Positions 27,010-36,117 of a DNA stretch of 64,000 bases are shown here, piece after piece. The stretch's first letter is position 1; the number at the start of each line of letters is the position of its first letter. The notes under the pieces are model-generated. The model had not been told where the DNA came from. It did not search any database and worked only from the letters and a program-made list of their open reading frames with translations. The stretch is from Mucilaginibacter sp. UR6-11 (lineage in GTDB: Bacteria; Bacteroidota; Bacteroidia; Sphingobacteriales; Sphingobacteriaceae): the NCBI RefSeq assembly GCF_020880695.1, contig NZ_JAJIWO010000002.1:248001-312000 (forward strand), read 5' to 3'. Both the position numbers and the translations under genes were made by a program.

Positions 27010-28290
27010 TTAATACTTATACCTGTTTCCCCACAGTTTTTTTAATTTTTCTTTTGACTCATGCTCCCTTGGGTTATTGCCGGGCTCATAAATTTTGGTC
27101 CCTTTTATGGCTTCCGGCAAAAAGTCTAGATTAACAAAATTATTCTCAAAGCTGTGGGCATATTTATAATCTTTACCATAGCCAATGTTTTTCATCAGCC
27201 GGGTTGGCGCATTGCGCAGGTGCAACGGTACGGGCAGGTCGCCGGTTTGTTTAACCAAACTCATGGCGGCGCCGATAGCCGTAGTGGCCGAGTTACTTTT
27301 GGCAGATGTCGCCAGATATATAGCCGTTTGCGACAGAATAAGCTGCGACTCGGGCATGCCGATGACATTTACCGAGTTAAAGCAGGCCTGTGCCAGTAAT
27401 AAGGCATTGGGGTTGGCATTGCCGATATCTTCGGAAGAGAGGATCAGCATCCGGCGGGCGATGAATAGCGGGTCCTCGCCGCCGGCAATCATCCGGGCCA
27501 GCCAGTAAACCGCACCGTTAGGGTCGCTGCCGCGCATAGATTTGATAAAGGCCGATATAATATCATAGTGCTGCTCGCCGGCTTTATCATACAGCGCCAT
27601 GTTTTGCTGCACATGGTCTAACACTATTTTATTGGTGATCTCTATTTTTTTACCGGCGATGGCATTTACCAGCAGCTCGAAGATATTGAGCAGTTTGCGG
27701 GCATCGCCGCCCGACAGGCGCAGGAGTGCCTCGTGCTCTTTGATGTTGATCTGCTTCCCGCGAAGCACCACGTCCTCTTTTTTTGCTTTCTCCAGTAAAC
27801 TTACCAGGTCATCCTCAACCAGCGGCTGCAGGATATACACCTGGCACCGCGACAGCAAAGCCGATATAACCTCGAACGACGGGTTTTCGGTAGTGGCACC
27901 TATCAGCGTTACAATGCCGCGCTCAACGGCTCCCAATAGCGAGTCCTGTTGCGATTTGGAGAAGCGGTGGATCTCATCAATAAACAAAACCGGCAGGGTA
28001 TCGCCTTCTTCTTTTAAGCGCGAAGCGGTTTCAATAACCTCGCGCACATCCTTAACGCCCGAGTTGATGGCGCTGAGCGAAAAGAAAGGCCTGTCTAGCG
28101 ATTGTGATATAATATAAGCCAGCGTGGTTTTACCAACACCCGGTGGCCCCCAAAACAACATAGACGGCAGCGCGCCGCTTTCAATGGCCTTGCGCAGTAC
28201 CGCACCCGGGCCCACCAGGTGTTTCTGGCCCACATAGTCGTCCAGGTTTTTGGGGCGCATGCGCTCTGCTAATGGCGGCAAATTGTTCAT
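27010..28290 (-). CDS. rarA: Replication-associated recombination protein RarA (AAA+ ATPase)
   Basis: 426 aa, usual length. Clamp-loader-like AAA+ ATPase acting at stalled replication forks. The N-terminus MRPKNLDDYVGQKHL is diagnostic. Walker A GPPGVGKTT (48-56), Walker B LFIDEIHRFS near 105, sensor 1 GATTENPSF near 130 and the C-terminal tetramerisation region with RGSDPNGAVYWLARMIAGGE near 255-274 are all present. It is divergent from the DNA glycosylase gene with only 65 bases between them, a repair-related pair. Confidence 0.97.
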   Translation of the reverse strand: MNNLPPLAERMRPKNLDDYVGQKHLVGPGAVLRKAIESGALPSMLFWGPPGVGKTTLAYIISQSLDRPFFSLSAINSGVKDVREVIETASRLKEEGDTLPVLFIDEIHRFSKSQQDSLLGAVERGIVTLIGATTENPSFEVISALLSRCQVYILQPLVEDDLVSLLEKAKKEDVVLRGKQINIKEHEALLRLSGGDARKLLNIFELLVNAIAGKKIEITNKIVLDHVQQNMALYDKAGEQHYDIISAFIKSMRGSDPNGAVYWLARMIAGGEDPLFIARRMLILSSEDIGNANPNALLLAQACFNSVNVIGMPESQLILSQTAIYLATSAKSNSATTAIGAAMSLVKQTGDLPVPLHLRNAPTRLMKNIGYGKDYKYAHSFENNFVNLDFLPEAIKGTKIYEPGNNPREHESKEKLKKLWGNRYKY

Positions 28291-28355
28291 GTAGTAAAAA
28301 TCCGAAAAGTAAATGCGATATCCTAAAGAATTTAGTATTTTTAGATAACAATTAT

Positions 28356-28985
28356 ATGCTCAACAAGTTTACCCAGGCCAACTATCACCAAATCTGCGAT
28401 AACCTAGCATCAGCCGATGCAGATCTCAACAGCATCATCAGGGCCCACGGCTATCCGCCGCTATGGTCGCGCCCCAATACGTTTGAAACCTTGGTACATA
28501 TTATTTTGGAGCAGCAGGTTTCGTTGGCTTCGGCATTATCCGCTTTAAATAAATTGAAAGAGCGGGTACAGGAGCTGACGCCGGCAAGGGTATTGTTATT
28601 AACGGATGAAGAGTTCAGGGCCTGTTATTGTAGCCGGCAAAAAACAGCTTATATCAAATATTTGGCCGAAGCGCTGATCAGCCAACACGTTAACCTGCAC
28701 GATTTTGAGCAAATGGCCGATGATGAGATCCGTGTAGAGCTGGTCAAACTAAAAGGCATTGGCAACTGGACGGTGGATGTTTACCTGATGTTTGTGTTGC
28801 AGCGGGCCGACTTGTTCCCCATCGGCGATCTGGCGGCCGTTAATGCTTTAAAGCGGGTTAAGAATTTACCGAAAGATACTACCAAAGAAGAATTGATAAC
28901 CGTTGCCGCCCGATGGCAGCCTTACAGAACTGTGGCTACTATGCTTTTGTGGCATTATTATCTGTCGGCACCAAAGCGAAAATGA
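28356..28985 (+). CDS. DNA-3-methyladenine glycosylase-like HhH-GPD protein
   Basis: 209 aa from ATG 28356; longer frames to 28272 run into rarA and add an unlikely N-terminus. Base-excision repair glycosylase of AlkA/MAG2 type. The helix-hairpin-helix is LKGIGNWTVDVYLMFVL (residues 132-148) and the following Asp158 (PIGDLAAV) is the catalytic residue. An earlier LEQQVSLASA motif (51-60) is typical. It would remove alkylated bases. Divergent from rarA. Confidence 0.93.
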   Translation: MLNKFTQANYHQICDNLASADADLNSIIRAHGYPPLWSRPNTFETLVHIILEQQVSLASALSALNKLKERVQELTPARVLLLTDEEFRACYCSRQKTAYIKYLAEALISQHVNLHDFEQMADDEIRVELVKLKGIGNWTVDVYLMFVLQRADLFPIGDLAAVNALKRVKNLPKDTTKEELITVAARWQPYRTVATMLLWHYYLSAPKRK

Positions 28986-29071
28986 AGAAATAGGTTCTCC
29001 GGGGTTGAGCCCGGTTCGGATTTTCGATTAATTTAGTGTTTGTGCCGTCATGGTTAATATTTTTAACTATT

Positions 29072-29133
29072 ATGGTGTTCCAAATCGTGAACAGGGTGTT
29101 CCGTTTTGTTCCACTTTCAAAGTGGAACACCAT
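29072..29133. repeat. Nested inverted and direct repeats, GGTGTTCC type
   Basis: GGTGTTCC occurs twice (within 29072-29081 and at 29095-29102) and once in inverted form (GGAACACCAT at 29124-29133). A perfect 11-bp hairpin with single-base centre occupies 29107-29129 (TGTTCCACTTT, C, complement). The whole unit folds into alternative stems. No coding sense. It lies between convergent genes. Confidence 0.7.
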
Positions 29134-29165
29134 TGCATATATTCCCAGAGCAAAAAGCAGCTAAA

Positions 29166-29209
29166 CAAAAAAAGCAACCTCCGCACACATTTAAGTGCAG
29201 AGATTGCTT
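29166..29209 (-). terminator. Terminator of the coiled-coil membrane-protein gene
   Basis: On the minus strand a stem with AAGCAA...TTGCTT ends (29172-29177 and 29204-29209) and inner GCAC/GTGC is followed by seven T. It lies 32 bases past the stop codon at 29242. Two single-base mismatches interrupt the stem. Confidence 0.8.
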
Positions 29210-29241
29210 CGTTCCGCGCAATGGCGTTTGCGTGGTGTATC

Positions 29242-30153
29242 TTATCTAAACGTTACGCTTGTTTTACCCATGGTATAACCATCAGCATAAAGCAATACCG
29301 TATAAGTTCCTTTTTGGAATGGCGACGCGTAAACCCAATCTACCGTATAACCCGCGCCATCGTCCTTAAAGTCGATAGATGTTTTATAGGTTGATTGCAG
29401 GTCCTGTCCATCGGCATTAAATGTCCCGCTGTCTGTGCCGGTTATCAGGTTGCCAATCGGGTCAATAATGCGGATATAAATATCATGCGAGCCCTTGGTT
29501 GCTATACTATTGCTGGCAACCGTAAAGTTTATTTTAAGTTTATTAACGTTTTTAGCTTTGGTTTCGTCGGTTTCTTTACCATTCTTTTTAACCTTATAAC
29601 CTACTACGCTGGTGGTTGCTACTTTTAACGCCGAAGCAACTTTTACTTTGCTGTCCAGGTCCTGGTTTTGTTTTTCAAGATTGGTGGCTTTTTCGCTAAC
29701 GGTAGTCAGGTTGCTTTTTAAAGTATCTCTCTCTGTAGTTAAAGATATATTCTCTTTCCTGAGCTCTTCAATGTCTGCCGTGTATTTGGTGACAAAATAA
29801 CGCAGTTGTTTTACATCCTCCTGTGCTTTGCTTAGCTCGGCAGCGGTAAGGGTTCCTTTGGCCAGTTCAGACCGTAATATTTTTATTTTTGCTTTAAGCG
29901 AGTCGTTTTTTGCCTGGAGTTCTTTGGTCATCCTGGTTTTGCCGGAGTTTACCTGCTCTATTTGTGCCTCTAAGCTGTCTAACTCTGTTTGTAACCTTGT
30001 TTTCTCGTCACTTTGGATAATAACCCGTTGGTCTGAATTATTTTTCTTCATGTATAAATACACGTCAGTGCCTAATAATGCTACAATTACTACAACTAAG
30101 AAGTAAATAACGTTCGAATTTTTTTTAGGCTCTTGTGATGATTGGTTCTCCAT
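29242..30153 (-). CDS. Membrane-anchored coiled-coil protein, unknown
   Basis: 303 aa. A short cytoplasmic N-terminus, one membrane helix (about 16-34: VIYFLVVVIVALLGTDVYL), a long coiled coil (about 45-175) and a C-terminal beta-rich domain (about 195-303; HDIYIRIIDPIGNLITG, YTVLLYADGYTMGKTS) that would be periplasmic. Similar Bacteroidota proteins are often labelled chromosome-partitioning by weak similarity, which I would not trust. Likely an envelope structural or signalling protein. Confidence 0.7.
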   Translation of the reverse strand: MENQSSQEPKKNSNVIYFLVVVIVALLGTDVYLYMKKNNSDQRVIIQSDEKTRLQTELDSLEAQIEQVNSGKTRMTKELQAKNDSLKAKIKILRSELAKGTLTAAELSKAQEDVKQLRYFVTKYTADIEELRKENISLTTERDTLKSNLTTVSEKATNLEKQNQDLDSKVKVASALKVATTSVVGYKVKKNGKETDETKAKNVNKLKINFTVASNSIATKGSHDIYIRIIDPIGNLITGTDSGTFNADGQDLQSTYKTSIDFKDDGAGYTVDWVYASPFQKGTYTVLLYADGYTMGKTSVTFR

Positions 30154-30398
30154 AAAAATTATCTGATTTGGTACTTAAATAATAATTAAATCCGGCGGGA
30201 TGGCCCCGAAAAAGGTTAATTCTTTTAACCGCATTTAACACAGTTGATTATTAACTATACGTAATAATGTGAAATTTATGATAATGTTTTTACAATTGGG
30301 CATAAATTAATTTTGGAAGCTGGCTCATAAAAGTAGGCAGAAATAGATTAAAACACAATTATTATTTGCCATAATAAACAGCGGTATTAAGGAGTTTA

Positions 30399-30406
30399 TA
30401 TCTTTG
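30399..30406 (+). promoter_or_regulatory. -7 promoter element of the GHL10 gene
   Basis: TATCTTTG matches TAnnTTTG and ends 23 bases before the ATG at 30430. No clear -33 motif at 20 bases. The remaining 270 bases between the two divergent genes show nothing else I can name. Confidence 0.55.
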
Positions 30407-30429
30407 CAGTTCTTAAAGAAAGCCTTTTA

Positions 30430-31989
30430 ATGGTCCAAATACGCTATTTTCTATTCTTGTTACCGTTATTATTAGTTATAACAAAAGCAAAAGCACAAAC
30501 AGACAGTGTTGCCCTGCATAAGGTTACGGCCGACCCCAAGCGCGAGTTTAGGGGCGTGTGGGTGGCAACCGTTGGCAATATCGACTGGCCGCAGCAGGGG
30601 TCGACTGTTGATCAGCAAAAACAACAGCTGGTTTCTATTCTTGATCAGCACCAGCGCACCGGTATTAACGCCATTATGTTTCAGGTTCGCCCGGCTGCCG
30701 ATGCCTTTTATGGTAAGGGCCGTGAGCCCTGGTCTAAGTGGTTAATGGGCAAACAGGGGCAAATGCCGTCACCGTTTTATGATCCGCTGGAGTTTGCTGT
30801 TACCGAGGCCCACAGGCGCGGAATTGAGCTGCATGCCTGGTTTAACCCCTACCGTGCAACAACCGATAACAAGTATTCGGCGTTAAGCCCCAATCATATC
30901 ACCAATACAAAGCCAGAGTGGTTTTTTACTTATGGTGGCTTAAAAACATTTAACCCCGGTATACCCGAAGTACGCGAATATATTGTACGGGTTATTTTGG
31001 ATGTGGTTGATAATTATGATATAGACGGGGTGCATATGGACGACTATTTTTACCCCTACCAAATTGCGGGGCAGAAAATAAATGATGCTGCAACCTATGC
31101 CCAATACGGCAGTAACTTTAGTGACATCAGGGACTGGCGCCGAGACAACGTGAACCAGCTAATAAAAATGCTGAGCGATAGCATACACAAGCATAAACCA
31201 CATGTAAAATTTGGCATTAGCCCGTTTGGCATCTGGGCCAACAAAGCTCAAAATGCTGAAGGATCTGACACGCATGGCGGAAACTCTTATTATGAATTGT
31301 ATGCCGACTCGCGCAAGTGGGTAAAAGAAGGCTGGGTGGATTATATAAACCCGCAAATGTACTGGCCGATAGGTGATAGACTGGTACCGTTTGAAAAGCT
31401 GATGCCCTGGTGGAGCGATAACACCTATAACCGGCACCTGTATATAGGACAGGCGGCCTATCGGATCAATGAACGTAAGGTGAATAGCTTTAAGCATCCG
31501 GGAGAGATACCTAACGAAATAAAACTACTGCGCAGTAACCCAAGGGTACAGGGCAGCGTTTTTTTCAGCTCTCAGTCGTTGTCTGATAACAAACTGGGCT
31601 TTACAGATTCATTACGGTTAAATTATTATAAGCACCCGGCCTTGCCCCCGGTAATGTTATGGCTGGATTCGATAGCGCCTAACGTACCGCGTAATTTCAT
31701 GGCGGCGCGGATACCAAATACAAGTACCGTGCAACTTAAATGGGAAGAACCCCTGCCCGCCAAAGATGAAGAGCCGGCTTATGGATACGTGATTTATCGT
31801 TTTGAGGATAAAGAGAAGATAGACCTGTCTACGCCCGACCATATTTTACATATACAATATAACACTACGCCATTTTTTATAGATAATACGACGCAGCATG
31901 GTAAAACCTACCTATATGTAATAACGGCGATAGACCAGATAAAAAACGAAAGCGACCGGTCGCCGGCCATAGCAGTACCTGTTCCGTGA
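30430..31989 (+). CDS. Exported family-10-like glycoside hydrolase (GHL10)
   Basis: 519 aa. Signal peptide near 1-22 (ending TKAKAQ). GHL10/DUF187-type TIM barrel near 35-370: FRGVWVATVGNIDWP near 38-52, ELHAWFNPYRA near 132-142, DGVHMDDYFYP near 197-207 with the acidic pair expected of a retaining-type active site, and INPQMYWP near 310. Residues about 420-515 look like a fibronectin type III domain (VQLKWEEPLPAKDEE). Probably acts on an envelope or external polysaccharide, possibly peptidoglycan; relatives are called YngK-like. Substrate is an inference. Confidence 0.88.
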   Translation: MVQIRYFLFLLPLLLVITKAKAQTDSVALHKVTADPKREFRGVWVATVGNIDWPQQGSTVDQQKQQLVSILDQHQRTGINAIMFQVRPAADAFYGKGREPWSKWLMGKQGQMPSPFYDPLEFAVTEAHRRGIELHAWFNPYRATTDNKYSALSPNHITNTKPEWFFTYGGLKTFNPGIPEVREYIVRVILDVVDNYDIDGVHMDDYFYPYQIAGQKINDAATYAQYGSNFSDIRDWRRDNVNQLIKMLSDSIHKHKPHVKFGISPFGIWANKAQNAEGSDTHGGNSYYELYADSRKWVKEGWVDYINPQMYWPIGDRLVPFEKLMPWWSDNTYNRHLYIGQAAYRINERKVNSFKHPGEIPNEIKLLRSNPRVQGSVFFSSQSLSDNKLGFTDSLRLNYYKHPALPPVMLWLDSIAPNVPRNFMAARIPNTSTVQLKWEEPLPAKDEEPAYGYVIYRFEDKEKIDLSTPDHILHIQYNTTPFFIDNTTQHGKTYLYVITAIDQIKNESDRSPAIAVPVP

Positions 31990-32015
31990 CCGGATTAAAT
32001 AACGCCGGGTTTGTT

Positions 32016-32023
32016 TATCTTGC
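32016..32023 (+). promoter_or_regulatory. Variant -7 element before dtd
   Basis: TATCTTGC, one base off the TAnnTTTG consensus, 17 bases before the dtd ATG. The same TTGC-type variant (TACCTTGC) occurs in front of both lactonase genes. Confidence 0.35.
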
Positions 32024-32039
32024 TTCCTGATTTTGAAAA

Positions 32040-32498
32040 ATGAGAGCAGTTATACAACGTGTTTTGCAGGCAAGCAGCAGGGTTGAGGGCGCTATAACCG
32101 GCGAGATCGGCCCCGGCTTCGTGGTGTTGCTTGGTGTGGAGGACGCTGATACGGAAGAAGACCTGCAATGGCTGGCGCAAAAGATAACCGGCTTACGCGT
32201 TTTTAGCGATGAAAACGGCTTAATGAATAAAGCCCTGGCCGATGTGGACGGAAGCATACTGCTGATTTCGCAATTTACGCTGTTTGCCCAGACAAAAAAA
32301 GGCAACCGTCCGTCATTCATTAAAGCCGCCCGGCCGGATAAAGCAATCCCGATGTACGAACAGATGATTAAAATGCTGGATACCATTACCGGTAAAAAAA
32401 CAGCAACCGGGATATTTGGTGCCGATATGAAGATAAGCCTGGTTAACGACGGGCCGGTAACCATCATCATGGATACAAAAGACAAAGACAATCACTAG
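32040..32498 (+). CDS. dtd: D-aminoacyl-tRNA deacylase
   Basis: 152 aa, near-standard length. Removes D-amino acids wrongly attached to tRNA, and also recycles mischarged Gly-tRNA(Ala). Diagnostic motifs: MRAVIQRVLQAS at the start, the SQFTLFA motif near 76-82 and the C-terminal NDGPVT near 138-143, which forms the cross-subunit Gly-cisPro site. Followed after 2 bases by a MazG-like gene, a housekeeping pair of quality-control enzymes. Confidence 0.97.
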   Translation: MRAVIQRVLQASSRVEGAITGEIGPGFVVLLGVEDADTEEDLQWLAQKITGLRVFSDENGLMNKALADVDGSILLISQFTLFAQTKKGNRPSFIKAARPDKAIPMYEQMIKMLDTITGKKTATGIFGADMKISLVNDGPVTIIMDTKDKDNH

Positions 32499-32500
32499 CT

Positions 32501-32827
32501 ATGACAATTGAAGAGGCGCAAAAACAGGTAGACCACTGGATAAATACCACCGGTGTACGTTATTTTAATGAGCTAACCAATACCGCTATTTTAATGGAAG
32601 AAGTTGGCGAGGTTGCCCGCATTATGGCGCGGCAGTACGGCGAGCAGTCGTTCAAAAAATCAGATACCGAAGTTAACCTGGCCGATGAAATGGCTGATGT
32701 TTTATTTGTGCTGATATGCCTGGCCAACCAAACCGGCATCGATCTAACCGAAGCCCTGCAAAAAAACATGGAAAAGAAAAACATCCGTGATGCCGACAGG
32801 CATCAAAATAATGAGAAATTAAAATAG
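32501..32827 (+). CDS. MazG-like nucleotide pyrophosphohydrolase
   Basis: 108 aa, single MazG-like domain. The metal-binding acidic motifs are EEVGEVAR near residues 30-37 and DEMADVLF near 66-73. Likely hydrolyses nucleoside triphosphates to monophosphates to clean the nucleotide pool; the preferred nucleotide is unknown. Begins 2 bases after dtd, same operon. Confidence 0.92.
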   Translation: MTIEEAQKQVDHWINTTGVRYFNELTNTAILMEEVGEVARIMARQYGEQSFKKSDTEVNLADEMADVLFVLICLANQTGIDLTEALQKNMEKKNIRDADRHQNNEKLK

Positions 32828-32856
32828 GCCACAGACAGTGGCAATATGATGCCCTG

Positions 32857-33573
32857 TTATTTTAACTTAACCAGCTTTTCACCAGCCAACACCGGGATGG
32901 CAGTGGTTAAATCAACCTTCAGGCAAAACGCAATATCGGCCTCGATGCCCAGCTTTTTAAGGCGTTCGCTATGCGATGTTTTTTTGAGGTACTTATCCAG
33001 GTCGTCTTTGGCTAATTGATACAGATCGTTGGCAGCTATGGCAGGATCATCTACTACAAAATCGCTGTCCTTCAGCTGCTCAACAACAGCTCCTGCAAAA
33101 AGAGTATCCTCCAGGTTAAAATTATTTTTCCAGCCCGAGCATACTAACAGGATGTTCTGGTTTTGTTGTTTTAACCAATTGCAAATAGCGGTTAGGTTAA
33201 TAAACGCACCAATAACAATTTTTTTTGCGTTGCGCGATAAATGCAGAGCATGGGTACCGTTGGTAGTAGTTAATACAATGGTTTTGCCGGCTACTTTTTC
33301 TTTGGTATAAGAAAACGGCGAATTGCCGAAATCAAACCCCTCCACTACTTCGCCGTTACGCTCGGCAGCTAAAAGGTAGTCGCCCCCTTTCTCCAGGTAA
33401 GCGCTACACTCTTCTACCTGTGATACCGGGATTATTGCTTCGGCGCCGTTTTCAATACCATAACAAATAGAGGTAGTGGCCCTGAAAATATCAATAACCA
33501 CCACAATATAATCCTCCACATCGTAAAGCGGTATCAGCGCGGGAGTAAGGCAGACTTCTAGTTTTGAGCTCAA
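32857..33573 (-). CDS. comB: 2-phosphosulfolactate phosphatase-like protein (ComB)
   Basis: 238 aa, standard ComB length. Recognised by VVIDIFRATTSI near residues 25-36, DFGNSPF near 81, LTTTNGTHAL near 101-110 and CSGWKNNFNLEDTLFAGA near 145-162. In archaea this Mg-dependent enzyme makes sulfolactate for coenzyme M; in Bacteroidota its true role is not established, with sulfolactate or sulfonate metabolism being possible. It lies 6 bases downstream of gcvT on the same strand. Confidence 0.9.
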   Translation of the reverse strand: MSSKLEVCLTPALIPLYDVEDYIVVVIDIFRATTSICYGIENGAEAIIPVSQVEECSAYLEKGGDYLLAAERNGEVVEGFDFGNSPFSYTKEKVAGKTIVLTTTNGTHALHLSRNAKKIVIGAFINLTAICNWLKQQNQNILLVCSGWKNNFNLEDTLFAGAVVEQLKDSDFVVDDPAIAANDLYQLAKDDLDKYLKKTSHSERLKKLGIEADIAFCLKVDLTTAIPVLAGEKLVKLK

Positions 33574-33579
33574 AATGGT

Positions 33580-34659
33580 CTATTTATAAAACGGTGGTTT
33601 AACAATTCTGGCCTTTACATTATTATCGCGTATTTTAATAAAGATCTCTGTTCCCTCTTTGGCAAACCCTGTTTTAACATAGCCCATACCAATGGCTTTT
33701 TGCAGCGATGGCGATTGGGTGCCCGAGGTTACTTTACCAATAATATTACCATCAGCATCAACTATTTCATAATCATGGCGTGGGATGCCGCGGTCGATCA
33801 TTTCAAAGCCAACCAGCTTTTGGGATATACCTGCGGCTTTTTGTTCCTGCAGGGCGGCCGAATTGGTAAACTCTTTATTAAACTTGGTTACCCAGCCTAA
33901 GCCGGCCTCCAGCGGAGATGTTGTGTCATCAATATCATTACCATACAGGCAGAAACCCATTTCCAGCCTGAGTGTATCGCGGGCGCCCAAACCAATGGGC
34001 TTAATGCCAAAAGGCTCGCCGGCTTTAAATACGGCGTCCCATATAGCCCCGGCATGGTCATTGTCAAAATATAACTCAAAACCACCTGCGCCGGTATAAC
34101 CGGTTGCTGACACGATAACGTTATCAATACCGGCAAACTTTCCTTTTTTAAATGTATAGTATTCCATTGATCCAAGATCAATGTCTGTCAGGCTCTGCAG
34201 CGCTTCAGCAGCTTTAGGGCCCTGTACGGCTAACAGTGAGGTGCGGTCTGATATATTTTTCATATCAACACCATTGGTGTTAAACTGACTTATCCAGTTC
34301 CAGTCTTTTTCGATATTTGACGCGTTTACTACCAGCATATAGGTTTTCTCGTCGATACGATAAACCAGCAGGTCATCAACAATACCGCCATCGTTATTTG
34401 GCAGGCAAGAGTACTGAACTTTGCCGTCATACAGTTTCGAGGCGTCGTTACTGCTTACCCGTTGAATCAGGTCAAGCGCATTCTCGCCCTTTAAAATAAA
34501 CTCGCCCATGTGGCTAACATCAAACACGCCTACGGCTTTACGCACGGTTTCATGTTCGGCATTGATGCCTGCATATTGTACCGGCATGTTATAACCGGCA
34601 AAAGGTACCATTTTGGCACCTGCTTTTATATGGGTTTCGCTAAGGGCGGTGTTTTTCAT
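33580..34659 (-). CDS. gcvT: Aminomethyltransferase, glycine cleavage T protein
   Basis: 359 aa from the second Met (34659); the first Met at 34665 adds two residues only. T-protein of the glycine cleavage system, transferring the aminomethyl carbon to tetrahydrofolate. Motifs: [11 protein letters not shown] near 44-54, [22 protein letters not shown] near 185-199, [20 protein letters not shown] near 225-244. The family is complete in length. No other gcv genes are in view. The stop is 6 bases from the comB start. Confidence 0.97.
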   Translation of the reverse strand: MKNTALSETHIKAGAKMVPFAGYNMPVQYAGINAEHETVRKAVGVFDVSHMGEFILKGENALDLIQRVSSNDASKLYDGKVQYSCLPNNDGGIVDDLLVYRIDEKTYMLVVNASNIEKDWNWISQFNTNGVDMKNISDRTSLLAVQGPKAAEALQSLTDIDLGSMEYYTFKKGKFAGIDNVIVSATGYTGAGGFELYFDNDHAGAIWDAVFKAGEPFGIKPIGLGARDTLRLEMGFCLYGNDIDDTTSPLEAGLGWVTKFNKEFTNSAALQEQKAAGISQKLVGFEMIDRGIPRHDYEIVDADGNIIGKVTSGTQSPSLQKAIGMGYVKTGFAKEGTEIFIKIRDNNVKARIVKPPFYK

Positions 34660-34830
34660 AACCAAATTATATTTGGCATAAAAGTAGTAAAAAACAGGCA
34701 GAATTTACGATAGTCACAAGGATTTTGCTGAGACAACCTAGGGTCAGGAAATTAGCCGGAACGCAACAGAATTTTTGCCAATACTATATTTAAAAATATA
34801 TTTATGAAAATTCCTGATTTCAACAGCAGC

Positions 34831-36036
34831 TTATTCCTTGCAGCAAGCCGCGTAAAACTTTACCAAATTTTTGGTAACCACGTTTATGTCGTGTTCTTTT
34901 TCTGCCAGCAGGCGGGCGTTTTTGCCAAGCTGGATACAAAACGCTTCGTCGCGGATACATCGCTGTATTGCGTTAAAAAACTCTTCGCGGTTATTGGCTA
35001 TTAATATGTCATGGCCATTTTTAAAGTTAATCCCCTCAGCCCCCAGCGACGTGGAAATAATACACTTTTGCATAGCCATGCCTTCCACAATCTTAACCCG
35101 CATGCCCCCGCCTGAAAGCAAGGGAACTATCATGATGGATTTGCTGTTTACAAACTCCAGCGCGTCATCCACCTCGCCCTGTATAAATATTTTACCCAGT
35201 GCCTCATAGTCATCAAACCGCTCAGGAATATCATTGCCGGCAACATATAGCTTAACGGGGAGGTCGCCGCTGGTAAGGTCATTAATAAAGGTATCTAAAA
35301 ACCACTCTACGCCCTCCCGGTTGGGCAACCAGTCTAACGACCCTAAAAAGAACAGGCTCGGAAATTCGGTCTTGCTGATATCGACAACATATTTTTCCAG
35401 CCGTAAGCCAACCGGCAAAACTTCAATCGGGACATTTATCCCATATTCAAGCAAGGTGTTTTTGTCCTGATTTGTAAATACGGCAATGGCATCAAACTTA
35501 TTTAATTGTTGCTGCTCATAACTTTTTATACGGCGGGCATGCATCCGCAAATATGATTTTTTAAATGGATCAACCTTTTGCTGCGATAGCCGCCACCATA
35601 TCTGGTTCTCAATATTATGTGCCCGGTAGATCAGCTTTGCTTTGGAATGTTTGCGGACCGCCGGCAGATACAGCGAAACAAACAGGCCCTCAAACTGGAT
35701 GATATCATAATTGGTATTGCGCAACTCGCGGATCAGCAGGGTTTCAAACTCGGGGTCATAAAACCGGTCGACATTAAAAGAAGTTTTGCTGAATAAATTA
35801 ATGGCGACGCCTAATACGGTAACAGTGGTGTCAATATCATAGGCCCGGTAATTTATTTTACCCATCAGATCTTCATCAGGCAGACGGCTTTCATGATTGT
35901 TGCGCCTGGCATTAAGGGCAACCAATGAAACGTCATGACCGGTACTAACCAGGCCTTTTATGGTATTGGCTACCACAATCGCGTATCCGCCATTTTGCGG
36001 AAAAGGAACACGATGGCTTAGTATAAGGATCTTCAA
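34831..36036 (-). CDS. Glycosyltransferase, GT4-like
   Basis: 401 aa, GT-B fold. N-terminal MKILILSHRVPFPQNGGYA with Gly-rich start, HNIENQIWWR near 137-146, and the C-terminal donor site region PLLSGGGMRVKIVEGMAMQK near 312-331 with EG residues that replace the usual E-x7-E. Closest in style to sugar transferases of PEP-CTERM/exosortase type clusters, but no such cluster is in view. Probably adds a sugar to a surface glycan. Confidence 0.88.
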   Translation of the reverse strand: MKILILSHRVPFPQNGGYAIVVANTIKGLVSTGHDVSLVALNARRNNHESRLPDEDLMGKINYRAYDIDTTVTVLGVAINLFSKTSFNVDRFYDPEFETLLIRELRNTNYDIIQFEGLFVSLYLPAVRKHSKAKLIYRAHNIENQIWWRLSQQKVDPFKKSYLRMHARRIKSYEQQQLNKFDAIAVFTNQDKNTLLEYGINVPIEVLPVGLRLEKYVVDISKTEFPSLFFLGSLDWLPNREGVEWFLDTFINDLTSGDLPVKLYVAGNDIPERFDDYEALGKIFIQGEVDDALEFVNSKSIMIVPLLSGGGMRVKIVEGMAMQKCIISTSLGAEGINFKNGHDILIANNREEFFNAIQRCIRDEAFCIQLGKNARLLAEKEHDINVVTKNLVKFYAACCKE

Positions 36037-36117
36037 TGGGTTTGGTTTTTACCAAAAATACTATTCTAAGCTTACAGTATCAAGGTGTAACCGGCCCCGA
36101 TAATAATATCAGGGTCA

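Noticed and set aside
27599..28117. 172-aa open frame opposite rarA
   Set aside because: Antisense shadow of a clearly identified gene with no protein-like features of its own.
28272..28355. Longer start for the DNA glycosylase
   Set aside because: It would overlap the divergent rarA gene and add an N-terminus not expected in the family.
32015..32491. 158-aa open frame opposite dtd
   Set aside because: Antisense shadow with Ser-rich, low-information sequence.
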